From the NCBI RefSeq assembly GCF_032062135.1, contig NC_092861.1:61009412-61073411 (forward strand): a DNA stretch of 64,000 nucleotides, read 5' to 3'. A program made the position numbers and the translations under genes. Shown here piece by piece: positions 25,313 through 35,870 of the stretch; positions within the stretch are counted from its first letter, which is position 1; every line of letters begins with the position of its first letter. Origin of the DNA: Pyxicephalus adspersus (Eukaryota; Chordata; Amphibia; Anura; Pyxicephalidae). The notes under the pieces are model-generated. The model ran no database searches. It had not been told where the DNA came from and worked only from the letters and a program-made list of their open reading frames with translations.

Positions 25313-25886
25313 TGTGTTGTGTTGTAGATTTTCCCATGTCTTGTCTGGTGAAACCACCCAACTGCAGAAAGAAAGTGAAGGTAAACCTCTGTAATGAAGC
25401 TCCAGATAGTACCCAAGTTAAAACCTGACATTTCTAATAATTTTCTACTTTTTCTACAACTAGAACCTTTGGCTTGACATCCACTAAAACCCAGTCTTTT
25501 TTTAAACTAGGAAATCCTAAAAATACTAATTGGGAGTCAGGAAGAATAAAGCACCCTTACAGACAGCTAAAAAGATAAACCAGTGGGCTCTTTAAAAGTG
25601 GCTGTGAACTCAGAACTAGGCAGGTACCTGGAGAGTGGAGAGAGATACTAGCCACAATTTGAGGTAATTTCTGAAAGAACCATAGTTGAGAATGGTTGCT
25701 TTTAACATATTTTTAATGACTTGGACCTGTTTTGTTGTAATAGCATCTTAGGCAGTGCGTTGTTATCAGCTGGATGACTCATTGAGGCTGATTTGCTAAA
25801 GAAGCTGAGAATTTTCACTCAATAAATTCAGTTAATATCCATTTCAATACACAATCACATCCTGATGAAATAAATATATATTTAAC
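25313..25886. other. unassigned sequence, no gene seen
   Basis: The gap between two mobile elements is AT-rich and has no supported feature. Confidence 0.4.
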
Positions 25887-25972
25887 ATGTATTCGGTGTA
25901 TAAGACGCACCCACTTTTCCCCCCCAGTTTTGGGGAAGAAAAAGTGCGTCTTATAGTCCGAAAAATACGGTA
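25887..25972. mobile_element. minimal CCGTATTTT element, 86 bp
   Basis: The right end AGTCCGAAAAATACGGTA is intact. The left end is shortened to TATTCGGTGTATAAGACGCA. The two halves pair through AAGACGCAC and GTGCGTCTT around a C/G-rich loop, so the element is little more than the two termini joined together. Confidence 0.75.
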
Positions 25973-27783
25973 TTAATTTCTAAATTGTTAGAGTGCAGAT
26001 TCTCAAATTTTTTTTAGCAAACTATTGATCAGTTTGCATTGCAAAAGAAAAAGTCATAATAGAAAACTAACATGTAGCACTACAAAAGTAGAAGCATAGC
26101 GTGCCTGTATACTCCTGCCTCCATGTACATTTATACCTAAATATACTTGAAAATTACTTTTAATAGATTAGCATATTTTAAATAAACCAATTTTTTTTAC
26201 AAGTTTATATCAAAAAAAGAAGTCCATGGCTTTTCTCTAAACATGCCAACTTTAGATCATTCATCTATATTTAATATCAATAGGCCTTTCCAGATATGCA
26301 CTCTCTTGTATGTGATGACCTGTGTTGTATCTTTTTTTCTTTTCTTTCTTTTGAGGAATACCAAACACAATACATGGACTAGCATCAAAAGGAATATAAT
26401 GTAAAAGAAAAACAGGTGTCAAGCCTTTAAGCCTTACAGGGATCCAGTAACGCGGACGTAACAAACCAAATGTGGGAAAGGTGATCAGTCCCTGCGATTG
26501 AAATACAAGGACATGGAAGATTCTCCACAAAGGAATGTTTTGGTGAAGGCCAGAGAGAATATGCCTAGAGAATATGCCCTGTACCCAATATAGTCCCTCA
26601 GGTCCTTCAAGTACTGTTGGGAATCCAGAAATTAAGGGAAAGAGAAATGCATCCCACACCTTCCCAAAGGAAATTGAGAGCTCATATTATGTAACAGATA
26701 TATTGTCCCACCATAGCAATGAGGTATACAGCCCTTCCAGGGCTTCACAGCGATTAAAAAAATAATGAATAAATATTCCATATATAAGCATGCAATGTCT
26801 GAATAACTAGACCCTTGGAAAGATAGAGAGGTACCAAGAACGGGGCATTTTGGTGACTGGATCCTGTTTACCTAACCTGAGTTGTTGTCCTCTTCCTTTT
26901 ATGGTCCATTTTACATATTTTTTGAGAAGGGAGGTTAAAAGAGGAAAAAACAACTAAGGGTAGGAGGATGATAGGGAAAGGGAAGAGATTAGGCGATGTA
27001 AAGGGGAAGAGGAGTAAGAAGAAGGAACAGGAAGAAAAAGGCAAACGGGAGGCTGGGGCTGTAGGTATAGCCAATTTAGAGAAAAATGCATATGTAACAT
27101 GTGTAACTTGTGTAAACCAGACTAACCCACTGTTAAATAAAGGAGTATAAAGAAACAAACCCATAGTAGGATGGAGCATAATTATGGAGACAGCCCCTCT
27201 AAGTCCAGGATCCACCAGAGTGACTTCCCGAAGAATATTATGTTTCAAATACAAAGACTAAGGGACTAAGACTAAGAGCCTCATAAGAGGAGGTAATTTT
27301 GAAGTTATGCAGGAAGCAGTTGAGGTTTTTATGAGAATCATGAAAGATGGCTCAACAATAATTCAAGCAGAGTATCAAGTTTACCCTGCTCCCATGACCA
27401 CTGGAACATAATGAATGCAGACCCCAGTGCATTCTCGGGGGGCCCTTAGATATTTTCATAAATTTTTGTCATTGCTTTTCCACTGACACGGTTATCTTTC
27501 AGTATTTTTTCAGGTTTGTAGTCTTTGGCCAACTTTATAAGCCTAGTGGGGATGCTGTAGCTCCCATGTGCACTGAACATACTTCATCTCGGTACACATG
27601 GCAGGAAGGTATCAACAGGTAGGCAGAAGGATTTTTTTTTTTACTTCAGATTTTACTTCTACTTGAATAACTCACTTTTATTTATTTATATGTCAGTTTC
27701 GATGATTGTCCATATACTCTCCATTTACAATTATGCATCTCTACAGTCTTGTTTTCCACTGTTTCCAGTTTCTGTTAGCTGTT
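25973..27783. other. unassigned stretch with a purine-rich tract
   Basis: Between about 26930 and 27062 the plus strand is strongly purine-rich (A/G). A similar tract occurs at 28310-28370. Minus-strand frames of 132 residues (26261-26659) and 128 residues (26868-27254) run through the region but show no domain I can name. Pyrimidine-rich 3' ends of LINEs can look like this in reverse, but I cannot show it here. Confidence 0.35.
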
Positions 27784-27929
27784 CAGTGTTCTCCCCAGCC
27801 CTTTTTAGCAGGGCGCACCACCCGGCTGTTTTTGTGTGGTTACTGATGAGTTGGGTCACAATACAGGGGCCACCACCCACCTACAATTTCTTCCCACCCA
27901 GTTTAAAAAAAATTCTGGGTTGAGTACTG
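27784..27929. mobile_element. short hAT-like MITE, copy 2
   Basis: The left end CAGTGTTCTCCCCAGCC matches the family at 5350. The right end TTCTGGGTTGAGTACTG is its degraded mirror. The interior keeps the CACCCGGCTG-type core. The target duplication is not clear. Confidence 0.7.
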
Positions 27930-27954
27930 GCTGTTTTAAGATATCTGATGTTTT

Positions 27955-28690
27955 TCTTCAATTTCAAATATTTTATTAGTTTCGTGGGGAAATAAACAAC
28001 AATGATGGCGTTGTAGGTGAACAAACAAAAAACCAACCAACCTAGGCATTTACAAAAAAAATGTGAAACAAAAGGGCAGAATTTACCAAAGCATTATATA
28101 GCTGATTGGACGGGCAGAAAAACAAAAGGTGTTACATCAGTGTTCATTCTTTACAACATAAAATGCAGTATATGAGGCTATACAATAATGAACTTAAATT
28201 TGCAAAAAATGTTCAAGCCAGACAAAATCAGGAAAAACTGTTAGTTCCATACCCAAAAGCAATATACATGTAAACTTTTCCAAAGCCATTTCTAAAATGT
28301 GTGATGGGGTAAGGGAAAAGGGGGACAGGAGGACATTAGGGGAAGAAGGGGGGGGGGGAGGAGGTTCTTTTCATAAAGCCTAAACAGAGTTACAGGGGAT
28401 CAATGGGTCCTATGTTTTATAGAAAAGTGCCATTTTATTTTTGACAGTGCAAGTGAATTTGTTGTTTGCTATTATCTTATTCAGCTTGTTCCTGGTGTTC
28501 CACCGTTGTTTGTTGGAGTGAGAGATGATAATGTTTATAAGGACTCAGTAGACAATGCCATCTGAGGCTCATATTTGGAAACAGCAATCCAGTGGGATAG
28601 AAAACTTTGTATAGTTGCTCTACTTTCCTGTCATAAGCCAGAGGAATCTGTATCATACCTGCTCTGACATTAATACCCGAAAACACCTGG
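27955..28690 (-). mobile_element. possible 3' end of a non-LTR retrotransposon or retrocopy
   Basis: Read on the minus strand, this stretch contains a pyrimidine-rich tract (28370-28310) and then AT-rich sequence. It ends with AATAAA (complement of 27972-27977) shortly before an A-rich terminus at about 27970-27950. That order resembles a LINE 3' untranslated region with a polyadenylation signal. No reverse transcriptase or other coding motif is seen upstream, so the assignment is tentative. Confidence 0.3.
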
Positions 28691-29110
28691 AGTGAAGTGT
28701 TGTCCCCGATTTAGGAAATATCCCCAGTGTTCATTTTTGTTTGCCATATTAAACATTAAAAATACTGCAACTTAATAATAAGAAATACTTGTTTCTAATA
28801 ACCAATTATTGTATGTATTTTTATCAATGTAATTTTTCTAAAATCCTCATTCTGGTGTCACTGAATCTGCTGGGAATTTTAGTTTCTAAGCCATTGAAAC
28901 GATCCTAGTCTGTTTTATAAAGAACAGAACATGAAGCTTTTATTTCGTTTCAAGGATAGATTTGCATAGAACAGAACAATAACAGATATACTTGTTGCCA
29001 GGAAACAGAAGTACTTCATCTCTGCTTCCGGCTTGTGAACGATTGACTCATCATGTATTAACACAGATGAACATATATGTAGTATTGTTCCCTATTTGTT
29101 TATTTTTATG
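28691..29110. other. unassigned sequence, no gene seen
   Basis: AT-rich sequence without recognisable features. Confidence 0.45.
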
Positions 29111-29258
29111 TACCGTATTTTTCGGACCATAAGACGCACTTTTTTTCCTCCTAAAGTGGGGGGAAAATCAGGGTGCGTCTTATGGTCCGAATGCAGAGGT
29201 ACAGGGGCATATTTTTTTACTTACCTGTGTCCCCGCCGATCTCTGCCTGTTCTGTGTT

Positions 29259-29361
29259 CCAGCGTGCGGCACTTGTGCCCGCCCACGAAGGCGGCGCCGA
29301 TTGATTTGATGTATGCCGATCGGCGCCGCCTTCATGGGCGGGCACAAGTGCCCCACGCTGG
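29259..29361. repeat. GC-rich palindrome 1, 43-bp arms
   Basis: Arms 29259-29301 and 29319-29361 pair at 41 of 43 positions around a 17-nt loop. They include GGCACTTGTGCCCGCCCA and its complement. Confidence 0.95.
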
Positions 29362-29433
29362 ATCTCAGGGGAACACAGGAGGAAAACAGACAGAGGCTGA
29401 CAGCAGCCAGTGTCTGTGTTCCTCCTCTGTGTT

Positions 29434-29536
29434 CCAGCGTGCGGCACTTGTGCCCGCCCACGAAGGCGGCGCCGATTGATTTGATGAATGCCGATCGGCG
29501 CCGCCTTCGTGGGCGGGCACAAGTGCCGCACGCTGG
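29434..29536. repeat. GC-rich palindrome 2, perfect 43-bp arms
   Basis: Arms 29434-29476 and 29494-29536 are exact reverse complements around a 17-nt loop. It repeats palindrome 1 at an offset of 175 bp, so the interior of the element arose by tandem duplication. Confidence 0.97.
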
Positions 29537-29877
29537 ATCTCAGGGGAAATCAAATCAATTTTTTTTTTCTTGTTTTCCCTTGTGCGGAAAACCTGGTGCG
29601 TCTTATAGTCCGGAGCGTCTTATGGTCCGAAAAATACGGTATGTTACCTTGACATGTCACTCTGCTGGTTCTTTATCTAACAGCAATATTATCTTACTAT
29701 TCTGGAACTTAGCCATAAAATGACATCTAAATGACATATTTTATGTTTTATTTCCATTAGTCCAAGGTAAGTGTCACCTGTGAGGGTTGGCTTACACAGC
29801 TCCAGTGTAAACGTTTTGATCAGCAATTGGTTCGCCTTCCAAGGCCTAGTTTGGCCAATGTTTTCAGATTCATCCAC

Positions 29878-30197
29878 TTAAAGAGGAACTAAACCAAAAG
29901 TGCCTAAAACAAAAAAATACACTTATCTTCAATCCTGCAGGGCAGTCGGATCCATCCGGAGGTCTCTTCCGTCGAGTCCCGGTATCCGTCTTCGGTCCAG
30001 CACACACGCCTCACTGCGTCAGGCATCCCGGCAGACTTTCCGCTCCTATTCATTCTCGATCGTCTAGGTGATCGAGAATTAGGGGGCGGTGCTGCAACTT
30101 TTTTTGCACGTAAAAAAAAAATAAATTTTCACTTTGCATTAAAGGGTTTTCTACCCTTTTACGTAAAGTGAAATTTCTGAGTTTAGGTACGCTTTAA
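29878..30197. mobile_element. TTAA MITE, ACTAAAC family, copy 2 (both ends)
   Basis: TTAA is present at both ends (29878-29881 and 30194-30197). The left end AAGAGGAACTAAACC is mirrored by GTTTAGGTACGCT. An internal hairpin near 30123-30175 pairs TTTTCACTTTGCATTAAAGG with its near complement. It shares ordered blocks with 24873 and 63124 and is non-coding. Confidence 0.82.
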
Positions 30198-30521
30198 TAA
30201 TGCTGTCTGTGTCTCCATCTGAGGCGATGTTCCCTCAGTTGCTGTTTCATTTACCACCTATTACCAGGAAAAGACATAAAAAAAGGTAATACCTATAATG
30301 GGGATTTTTTAATTTATTTATTTGATTTAATATCAGACAAGTGGATGGTACGTTGAATACCAGTAGTTGGTTAAAATGATCTCTTTGTGTTAACTGTAAT
30401 ATTGATTGCAACTACCATCAGGGGAAAATCACACTGTGTATACATATCATAACAGTGACACAAGCTGCAATTAAAACCAGCACTCCATCTCAAAAACATT
30501 GTGGACTTTGGATACATTAAA
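30198..30521. other. unassigned sequence, no gene seen
   Basis: Short AT-rich gap between two MITEs. Nothing recognised. Confidence 0.45.
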
Positions 30522-30745
30522 GCAGTGTTTCTTTTTACATGGGGGAACCCTTTGAAAGAAATTTCAGGTCATCAGGGAACCCCTGCTATTATTACTATAT
30601 TCACAGCCCACAGTACATTAGTGTAGTAGCCTGTTCGAAGAATGCTCTTACATTGCTGACAAGTAGGAAGAATGTCACTGTTACAAATGGCCAAAAAGGT
30701 CATTGAAGTTATGTTTTCAAATCTGGAACATATCCACTGTTAAAT
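30522..30745. mobile_element. hAT-type MITE, CAGTGTTTCT family, copy 1 (truncated)
   Basis: The left end CAGTGTTTCTTTTT is followed by GGGGGAACCCTTTGAAA, CAGGGAACCCCTGCTAT and GAAGAATG, in the same order as the better-preserved copy at 52183. No mirrored right end is seen before similarity fades near 30745. Confidence 0.7.
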
Positions 30746-31793
30746 TGCTGCACGGCCCAGGTTCTCCCATGATAGTTTAACTTCACCAGTTTTGTAGAGC
30801 TTTAAAAGATGAAGCCCAATGTTAGGAAACATTCTTAGCAAAATCATAGCATGGTCTAATATCTTATAGTTTAGCTGACATTGGTTTCCTTACAGAATTG
30901 TTCTAGCACTGTGTTGTAATCTAAGTTATTTTTCATATTTGCATCTATTCCTGGTTAGCAAACAGGATTGTAAATTAAGTGTGCTAGAAATGAATCATAG
31001 TCACAGCATTCATAAGGTGAATATCCTTCGTATAAGAATGAAAACATTTTGTGTCCAGAGCGAAATTAACTGTTAAGATGATAAACTTTGTACCTAATAT
31101 CAGATAAATAATGTTTGCTGCTGTATAAAATCACTGTGTTTTTGTCCTTTCAATTTTAGCAGCTTGAATTTATATATAAAGGCAGATATTAGAGGATGTG
31201 TTTTAGTACGGTGAGCATTGTGTTCCTAAATTCGTACACAAGATTATAAAATACAGGAGGTATGTTTTAAATACAGGTGTTTATACACAGCTGCATGTAT
31301 AGCTCAGCGATAACAAATGGTAACATGGCATTGCCACCAAAACTGCTGAGGCAGTCAGGGGGACCTATAGGAATATGAAACAAATGAAAACATAGGTAAA
31401 ACATGTCATTTTTTCATAAATACAATTTAAAATATATATCAGAGAAAATGTGTGTACAAAGTCAGAAGGGGCTAAACATGTTTTTTTTTTTCAAAGGCAG
31501 TGGGCCATTTAAAAAAAATGCATTTTTTAAACAACGTTTTACTTTTTATTTAGGAAAACCATACATGCTTATTTTTCATTTTTTCACTTGGACATACAGT
31601 ATGTCGCCTGACACCCCTTTAGCCTATTTTATTTTGATTGGAATTCCATATTTTGAAGCTTCACGAATAAGTTGCAAATTGGAAATGTAAGTTCATGAAA
31701 TTCCAGCAAAAACACTTCCCTAGTGACAGGATCACTTTAAACTGTTGCTTCTGGTACTGAAGCACATTGATAGTGTCATTCATTGCTGTGGAT
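30746..31793. other. unassigned sequence, no gene seen
   Basis: The stretch is AT-rich. A 95-residue plus frame at 31403-31690 is low complexity and has no domain. Confidence 0.45.
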
Positions 31794-32270
31794 TACCGTA
31801 TTTCAGACCATAAGACGCACTGGACCATAAGACGCACCAGTTTTTAGAGAAGGGAAATGAAGAAAAAAAAGATTCTGAAACAAATAGTGTCCTAAAATAT
31901 TTTATGTGCATTAAAAACCAACAGCACAGTCATAAACACATCTAATAAACCCTGTAAAGTAAACAGCAGCATTTAGAACCATTATTAACAAATAAAGTCA
32001 GCAAAAGACAAAATTACTGCAAAACACAATAACGAGAGACTTCAGTAATAAAATAGTTTGTGTTGTGTATGTGTGTGCTTTCACTGTTTTTGTGTTGTGT
32101 ATATGTGATTTTACTATGTGTGCTGTACCTCACTGAAGATCCTGGTGAAGAGTGATCTTCAGTGAGGTTCAGCACGCTATTCAGGGAACACTCTCAGCAT
32201 GATTGGCTGACAAAGTCATGTTGGGAGAAGATTATCGGGCGAGAAAAATTTGCCGTGTGTACGCAGCTTT
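31794..32270. mobile_element. CCGTATTTT element, copy D, fused to a second MITE tail
   Basis: The left end TACCGTATTTCAGACCATAA and the interior to about 32221 match the reverse complement of copy A at 17979-19767. This includes the GCATGATTGGCTGACAAAG block. The CCGTATTTT right end is missing. From about 32222 the sequence changes to CGGGCGAGAAAAATTTGCC and GTGTGTACGCAGC, which resembles the end of the GGCTGGGTACACA MITE family (58983). This looks like a truncation or junction with another element. Confidence 0.65.
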
Positions 32271-33354
32271 ACACTCAAACATTTAGTCTTTTTCCTTACT
32301 TTCACTATTAGTGTCAATAGTTACCAAGATAAAGTTCTTTAGTAGGAACATGACAATCTATTGTACAATCTATTGTAAATCATTTACCATTCTGTCCACA
32401 GCTGCACCTAAATGGTTTGGGCTTTACATGCTTTGCTTGTGCTTTAGGATTGAATTTGCTTGAGTGTGCATATTCTTCCACACTTGTATTTGACATATAG
32501 GTGTTACATTGGCATTTATAATCTGCTGAATGCACACCACATTAAATGCAATAGAAAACAAAAGATTCCCCTTGCAATGCCTTATGAGTTAGACAGGAGT
32601 TTTTTGGTCACTGGACATGTATTACCGTTTCCATTTAAGTGAAAATGAAATGCTTAACGCAATAAATAATAAAGAGCCTAATAATAAAACCTACACATAA
32701 TTGTAAATAAGCTCTTAATATGCTTTATAGAGTTTAGCAAATATCTTGAGGACTTTGACTCACTGTGCCTTAACATCTGAAATATAAATATATATTTTAT
32801 CCAAAACAATCTGTTTTTTGAAGCACGTATCCCACAGACTACTCAGCCTAAAAACAAAAGCAGGCTTCCACTATAATGTGACCTAAAGCTTAATTTTTTA
32901 AGACCCCTTTGTGTTTTTTTTTTCCTTTAAAGAAAAACTAAACCCTGTGATACTTGTTCCAGTTTCATCACTTGGCACAACTATCGTCATCCTTCTCTTC
33001 CTTCATGTTATCTTTGGCCGTCTTGATCAGCCAGTTGATGTAACTACAGCGCGTTACAAAGGGATGGCAACCACCAGGGAAGCCAGGATGTGCAGCTCAG
33101 CAATTTTGACAACTTGACAGAGCTATAAGGCAAATAAGAATACTTATTGCAGAAGGGACATTGCATGTCCCATTCTGCAAATAGGCCCTGCCTGATCACA
33201 AACCTTTAAAGGGGAATTTTAGCTCCGTCATTAGCTGGGTCTAGTTGGGTAGTTTTTTCCTCACTTTCCCAAAAAGAGGAAGTAAAAGAAAATCTCTCCA
33301 AAGCTAGACTAGCGTTACATGTACTGTAATGCATCTCACATAAACTAAAACACA
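32271..33354. other. unassigned sequence, possibly one old TTAA MITE
   Basis: TTAA sites at 32927 and 33206 bracket a 283-bp moderate-GC segment starting AAGAAAAACTAAACCC. The right end does not mirror the left, so I do not call an element. No coding region is recognised. Confidence 0.35.
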
Positions 33355-33460
33355 TACAGTGAGTGGAAAGTATTCATCCACCCTCAGTGTTTGCTGTTTT
33401 GTCACATTACAACTTGAAATTATAAATGATTTGTGGGGGGTTAGCACCATTTGATTTAAT

Positions 33461-33684
33461 GGGCTTGATTTATTAAAGCTCTCCGAGGCTGGAGAAGATA
33501 CACTTTGATCAATGAAGTTGAGTGATCTAGCAAACCTGGAATGGATCTGGTCCAGGATTCAAAACATTTACTAGCAAATAGCAAATGACTTTCAAGAAAT
33601 CTGTTCCAGGTTTGCTGGATCGCCAAGCTTCACTGATGAAAGTGTAACCTCACCAGCCTTGGAGAGCTTAAATACATTAGGCCC
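33461..33684. mobile_element. foldback MITE, TGATTTATTAAAGCTCTCC family, copy 1
   Basis: The left end GGGCTTGATTTATTAAAGCT is mirrored at the right by GGAGAGCTTAAATACATTAG. Most of the length folds back on itself: GGTTTGCTGGATC pairs with GATCTAGCAAACC. It sits inside the Tc1-like remnant. Copies are at 36726 and 60490. Confidence 0.85.
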
Positions 33685-33782
33685 ATGGACTGTATCTACA
33701 ACTTTGAAGGTGCAAGATATTTTTTAATATGATAAAAGCAAAAAGCAAGTCACTTAAAAAAATCAAGTGTCCATAAGGTATT

Positions 33783-34367
33783 TACCGTATTTGTTGCCGT
33801 GTAAGACGCACTTTTTCTTCCCCAAAACTGGGGGGGGGGGGAAGTTGGTGCGTCCTATACGACAAATGTGTTATAAAATAATTAAAATAAGATACTTGCC
33901 CGATACCCGATCCTGCGTGTGTCTCTTCTCCTCGCTGGCTGCAGCGTGTGTATCTTCTCCTCCCTGGCAGCAGCGTGTGTCTCCTCCCCTCTCTGGCAGC
34001 AGCGTGTGTCTCCTCCTGGCTGCAGTGAAGCTGGCACAGCGACCCCTGCTGTTCCCTGTCCTAACTGCCGTACAGTGGAAAAAAAGCACAGAGTGATCAG
34101 AAGGGGAATTTGAATGACACAGAGTGATCAGAAGGGGAATTTGAATGACACAGAGTGATCAGAAAGGAAATTTGAATGACACAGAGTGATCAGAAAGGGA
34201 ATTTGAATGGCACACGAGTGATCAGAAGGGGAATACCGGTATGAATGGCACATGAGTGATCAGAAGGGGAATAATCTTTCAGAATCTTTTTTTTTTCTAG
34301 ATTTTCCTCCTTTAAAATTGGGTGCGTCTTATATTCCGGAGCGTCTTATACGGTGAAAAATACGGTA
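33783..34367. mobile_element. CCGTATTTT-type element, copy G, TA-flanked
   Basis: The left end TACCGTATTTGTTGCCGTGT and the right end TATACGGTGAAAAATACGGT(A) are mirrored, with subterminal AAGACGCAC/GTGCGTCTTATA repeats and TA at both edges. The interior carries GGCTGCAG-rich short repeats (33930-34030) and a 31-bp minisatellite. Frames of 64-109 residues here are repeat artefacts. Confidence 0.85.
34087..34275. repeat. 31-bp minisatellite inside element G
   Basis: The unit CACAGAGTGATCAGAAGGGG followed by AATTTGAATGA repeats at 31-bp steps from 34087. There are about six copies, the last two slightly lengthened. A closely related unit occurs in the element at 35377. Confidence 0.93.
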
Positions 34368-34507
34368 CCCCCTGCCCCAAAAATTCTATACTTTTTACAA
34401 GGTATTTTATCTTCATTTCTCTTTAATTTCCTCTTTACAGATCTGTCTATTACATAAAACTAAACTGAAAATCCATTTTATTTTTATATTTTTTACAAGG
34501 CACTGTA

Positions 34508-34973
34508 TATGTGAACTGTTTTTTATATATAGACTTTCCATCAGACTAGATAGTATTTACTACAGCCTTTGTGATTATATAAATTAACACCAGCTTTCTA
34601 ACTTAATATAAATAGGGGTCTTTGATGAGTCGGGTGAAGGTAATTGTGAAACACTTGGCTCAAGCAAGGGCTTTGCATCAGAAATTGTGACACCTGTGTA
34701 CATGTGTACACATATATCACTTAAAATACTGCATCAAAACACGTATGCACACATGTTTAGCTTAAATGTCAAATGCTTCACATAATGAAAATGACTTATG
34801 AATATTAATAAATGAATATGCACAAAGTTAAGTGCCATCTGTTAATTTTGTTACCTATATTCTTGTACAGAAGGTATTGATATGTAGGTGTTATATGCAT
34901 ATTCCGAATATAAGTGTAGTGATTGCTATATTTTAAAATAACTGATGATACATTTAAAGTGTATTTCATAGCT
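34508..34973. other. unassigned sequence, no gene seen
   Basis: Short AT-rich gap between mobile elements. Confidence 0.45.
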
Positions 34974-35376
34974 CTAGCTGAACTCCAGGCAGATAGAAAG
35001 ACACAGATATTTGGTGTTCTGTATTTATTAAAGTGGACCTAAACTCAACTTTTTTACTTTACATAAAAGGGTAGACAACCGTTATATATAAAGTAAATTG
35101 ATTTGTTTTTTAGCTGTGACACCGTTTTTTTTTTTTTTTAAAGGGTGCAGCACTGCCCATTAAGTCTTTATCGACTGAATGGGAGAGCAGAGCCTACTGT
35201 GATACCTTTGTCAAACATCCTGGGAGGAGCTTGGCTGCTCCTTCTGCGCATGCCCGCTAAGGGGAAAGAGATACCTAACTGATGCATGCGCAGTGAGATC
35301 AGCTCTCTTTTTTCCCCCTTTTATAGCGGGCTACATCACCTGATCTTGCATCTGCGCAATGCGAGATTGGGTGATG

Positions 35377-35870
35377 TACCGTGTTTCCCCGATGATAAGG
35401 CATCCCCATCAAATAAGCCACCCCCCGATTTTTTGCTCAAACAATTAAAATAAAGCACCCCCCGCAAATAAGACATCCTCCGATACCTGATACTGTTGTG
35501 ACTCCTCGATGCTGGCTGCAGTGCAGAGTGAAACTGAAAGTAACTTCAAAGGACAAGCAAGCTGCTGACCCCTGCCCTAATAGAGTCTGTTACCCGGCGA
35601 GTCAGTGATCAGAAGGGGACAATCAATGGCACATACGGTAGTGATCAGAAGGGGACAATGAATTGCACAAGGTGATCAGAAGGGGACAATCAATGGCACA
35701 TACGGTAGTGATCAGAAGGGGACAATGAATGGCACAGAGTGATCAGAAGGGGACAATCAATGGCACTCTTCTTCATGGAAAAATAAGACATCCCCCTGAA
35801 AATAAGACCTAGGGCATATTTTGGCATTTCAAAAAATATAAGACAGTGCCTTATTATAGGGGAAACGGTA
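35377..35870. mobile_element. inner MITE of the nest, CCGTGTTTCCCCG family, TA-flanked
   Basis: The left end TACCGTGTTTCCCCGATGAT is mirrored by TTATTATAGGGGAAACGGTA, with TA at both edges. Inside the ends are AATAAG-type repeats (AATAAGACATCC in several copies). The GGCTGCAGTG and GACCCCTGCC blocks and the GTGATCAGAAGGGGA minisatellite also occur in element G (33783), pointing to common origin despite different termini. Confidence 0.85.
35605..35766. repeat. alternating 36/31-bp minisatellite inside the inner MITE
   Basis: GTGATCAGAAGGGGACAAT starts at 35605, 35641, 35672, 35708 and 35739, giving spacings of 36, 31, 36 and 31 bp. The 36-bp units carry an extra ATACGGTA, so the array has a two-unit higher-order period of 67 bp. 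Confidence 0.93.

Larger units (their letters stand above)
29111..29641. mobile_element. complete CCGTATTTT element, copy F, TA-flanked
   Basis: A 531-bp element is bounded by TACCGTATTTTTCGGACC and GGTCCGAAAAATACGGTA, with TA at both edges as the likely target duplication. Subterminal ATAAGACGCAC/GTGCGTCTTAT repeats follow on both sides. The interior consists of two large GC-rich palindromes in tandem. ORFs of 93-136 residues on both strands here reflect the GC-rich repeats and are not genes. Confidence 0.88.
33355..34507. mobile_element. Tc1/mariner-like remnant interrupted by two MITEs
   Basis: The left boundary TACAGTGAGTGGAAAGTATT and the following TGTTTTGTCACATTACAACT resemble terminal repeats of vertebrate Tc1-like elements. 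The right boundary TTTTTACAAGGCACTGTA (ending 34507) resembles the opposite end. TA is present at both edges. The interior is split by a foldback MITE (33461-33684) and by a CCGTATTTT element (33783-34367). Removing both leaves only about 340 bp, so the Tc1 copy was already internally deleted and has no transposase. The left end is the firmer assignment. Confidence 0.55.

Noticed and set aside
24895..25428. 177-residue plus-strand reading frame
   Set aside because: It lies over a GC-rich TTAA MITE whose relatives elsewhere in the window have different frames and stops. There is no domain and no splice context.
26261..26659. 132-residue minus-strand reading frame with a WWD-like phrase just upstream in another frame
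   Set aside because: I considered the C-terminus of a Tx1/L1-type reverse transcriptase, but the motif order could not be matched and no other RT block is present.
29096..29723. Overlapping reading frames of 93-136 residues on both strands
   Set aside because: They are produced by GC-rich palindromes inside a MITE. Similar peptides appear on both strands because the DNA is an inverted repeat.
32927..33209. 283-bp segment between two TTAA sites starting AAGAAAAACTAAACCC
   Set aside because: The right end is not the mirror of the left, and TTAA is frequent in AT-rich DNA.
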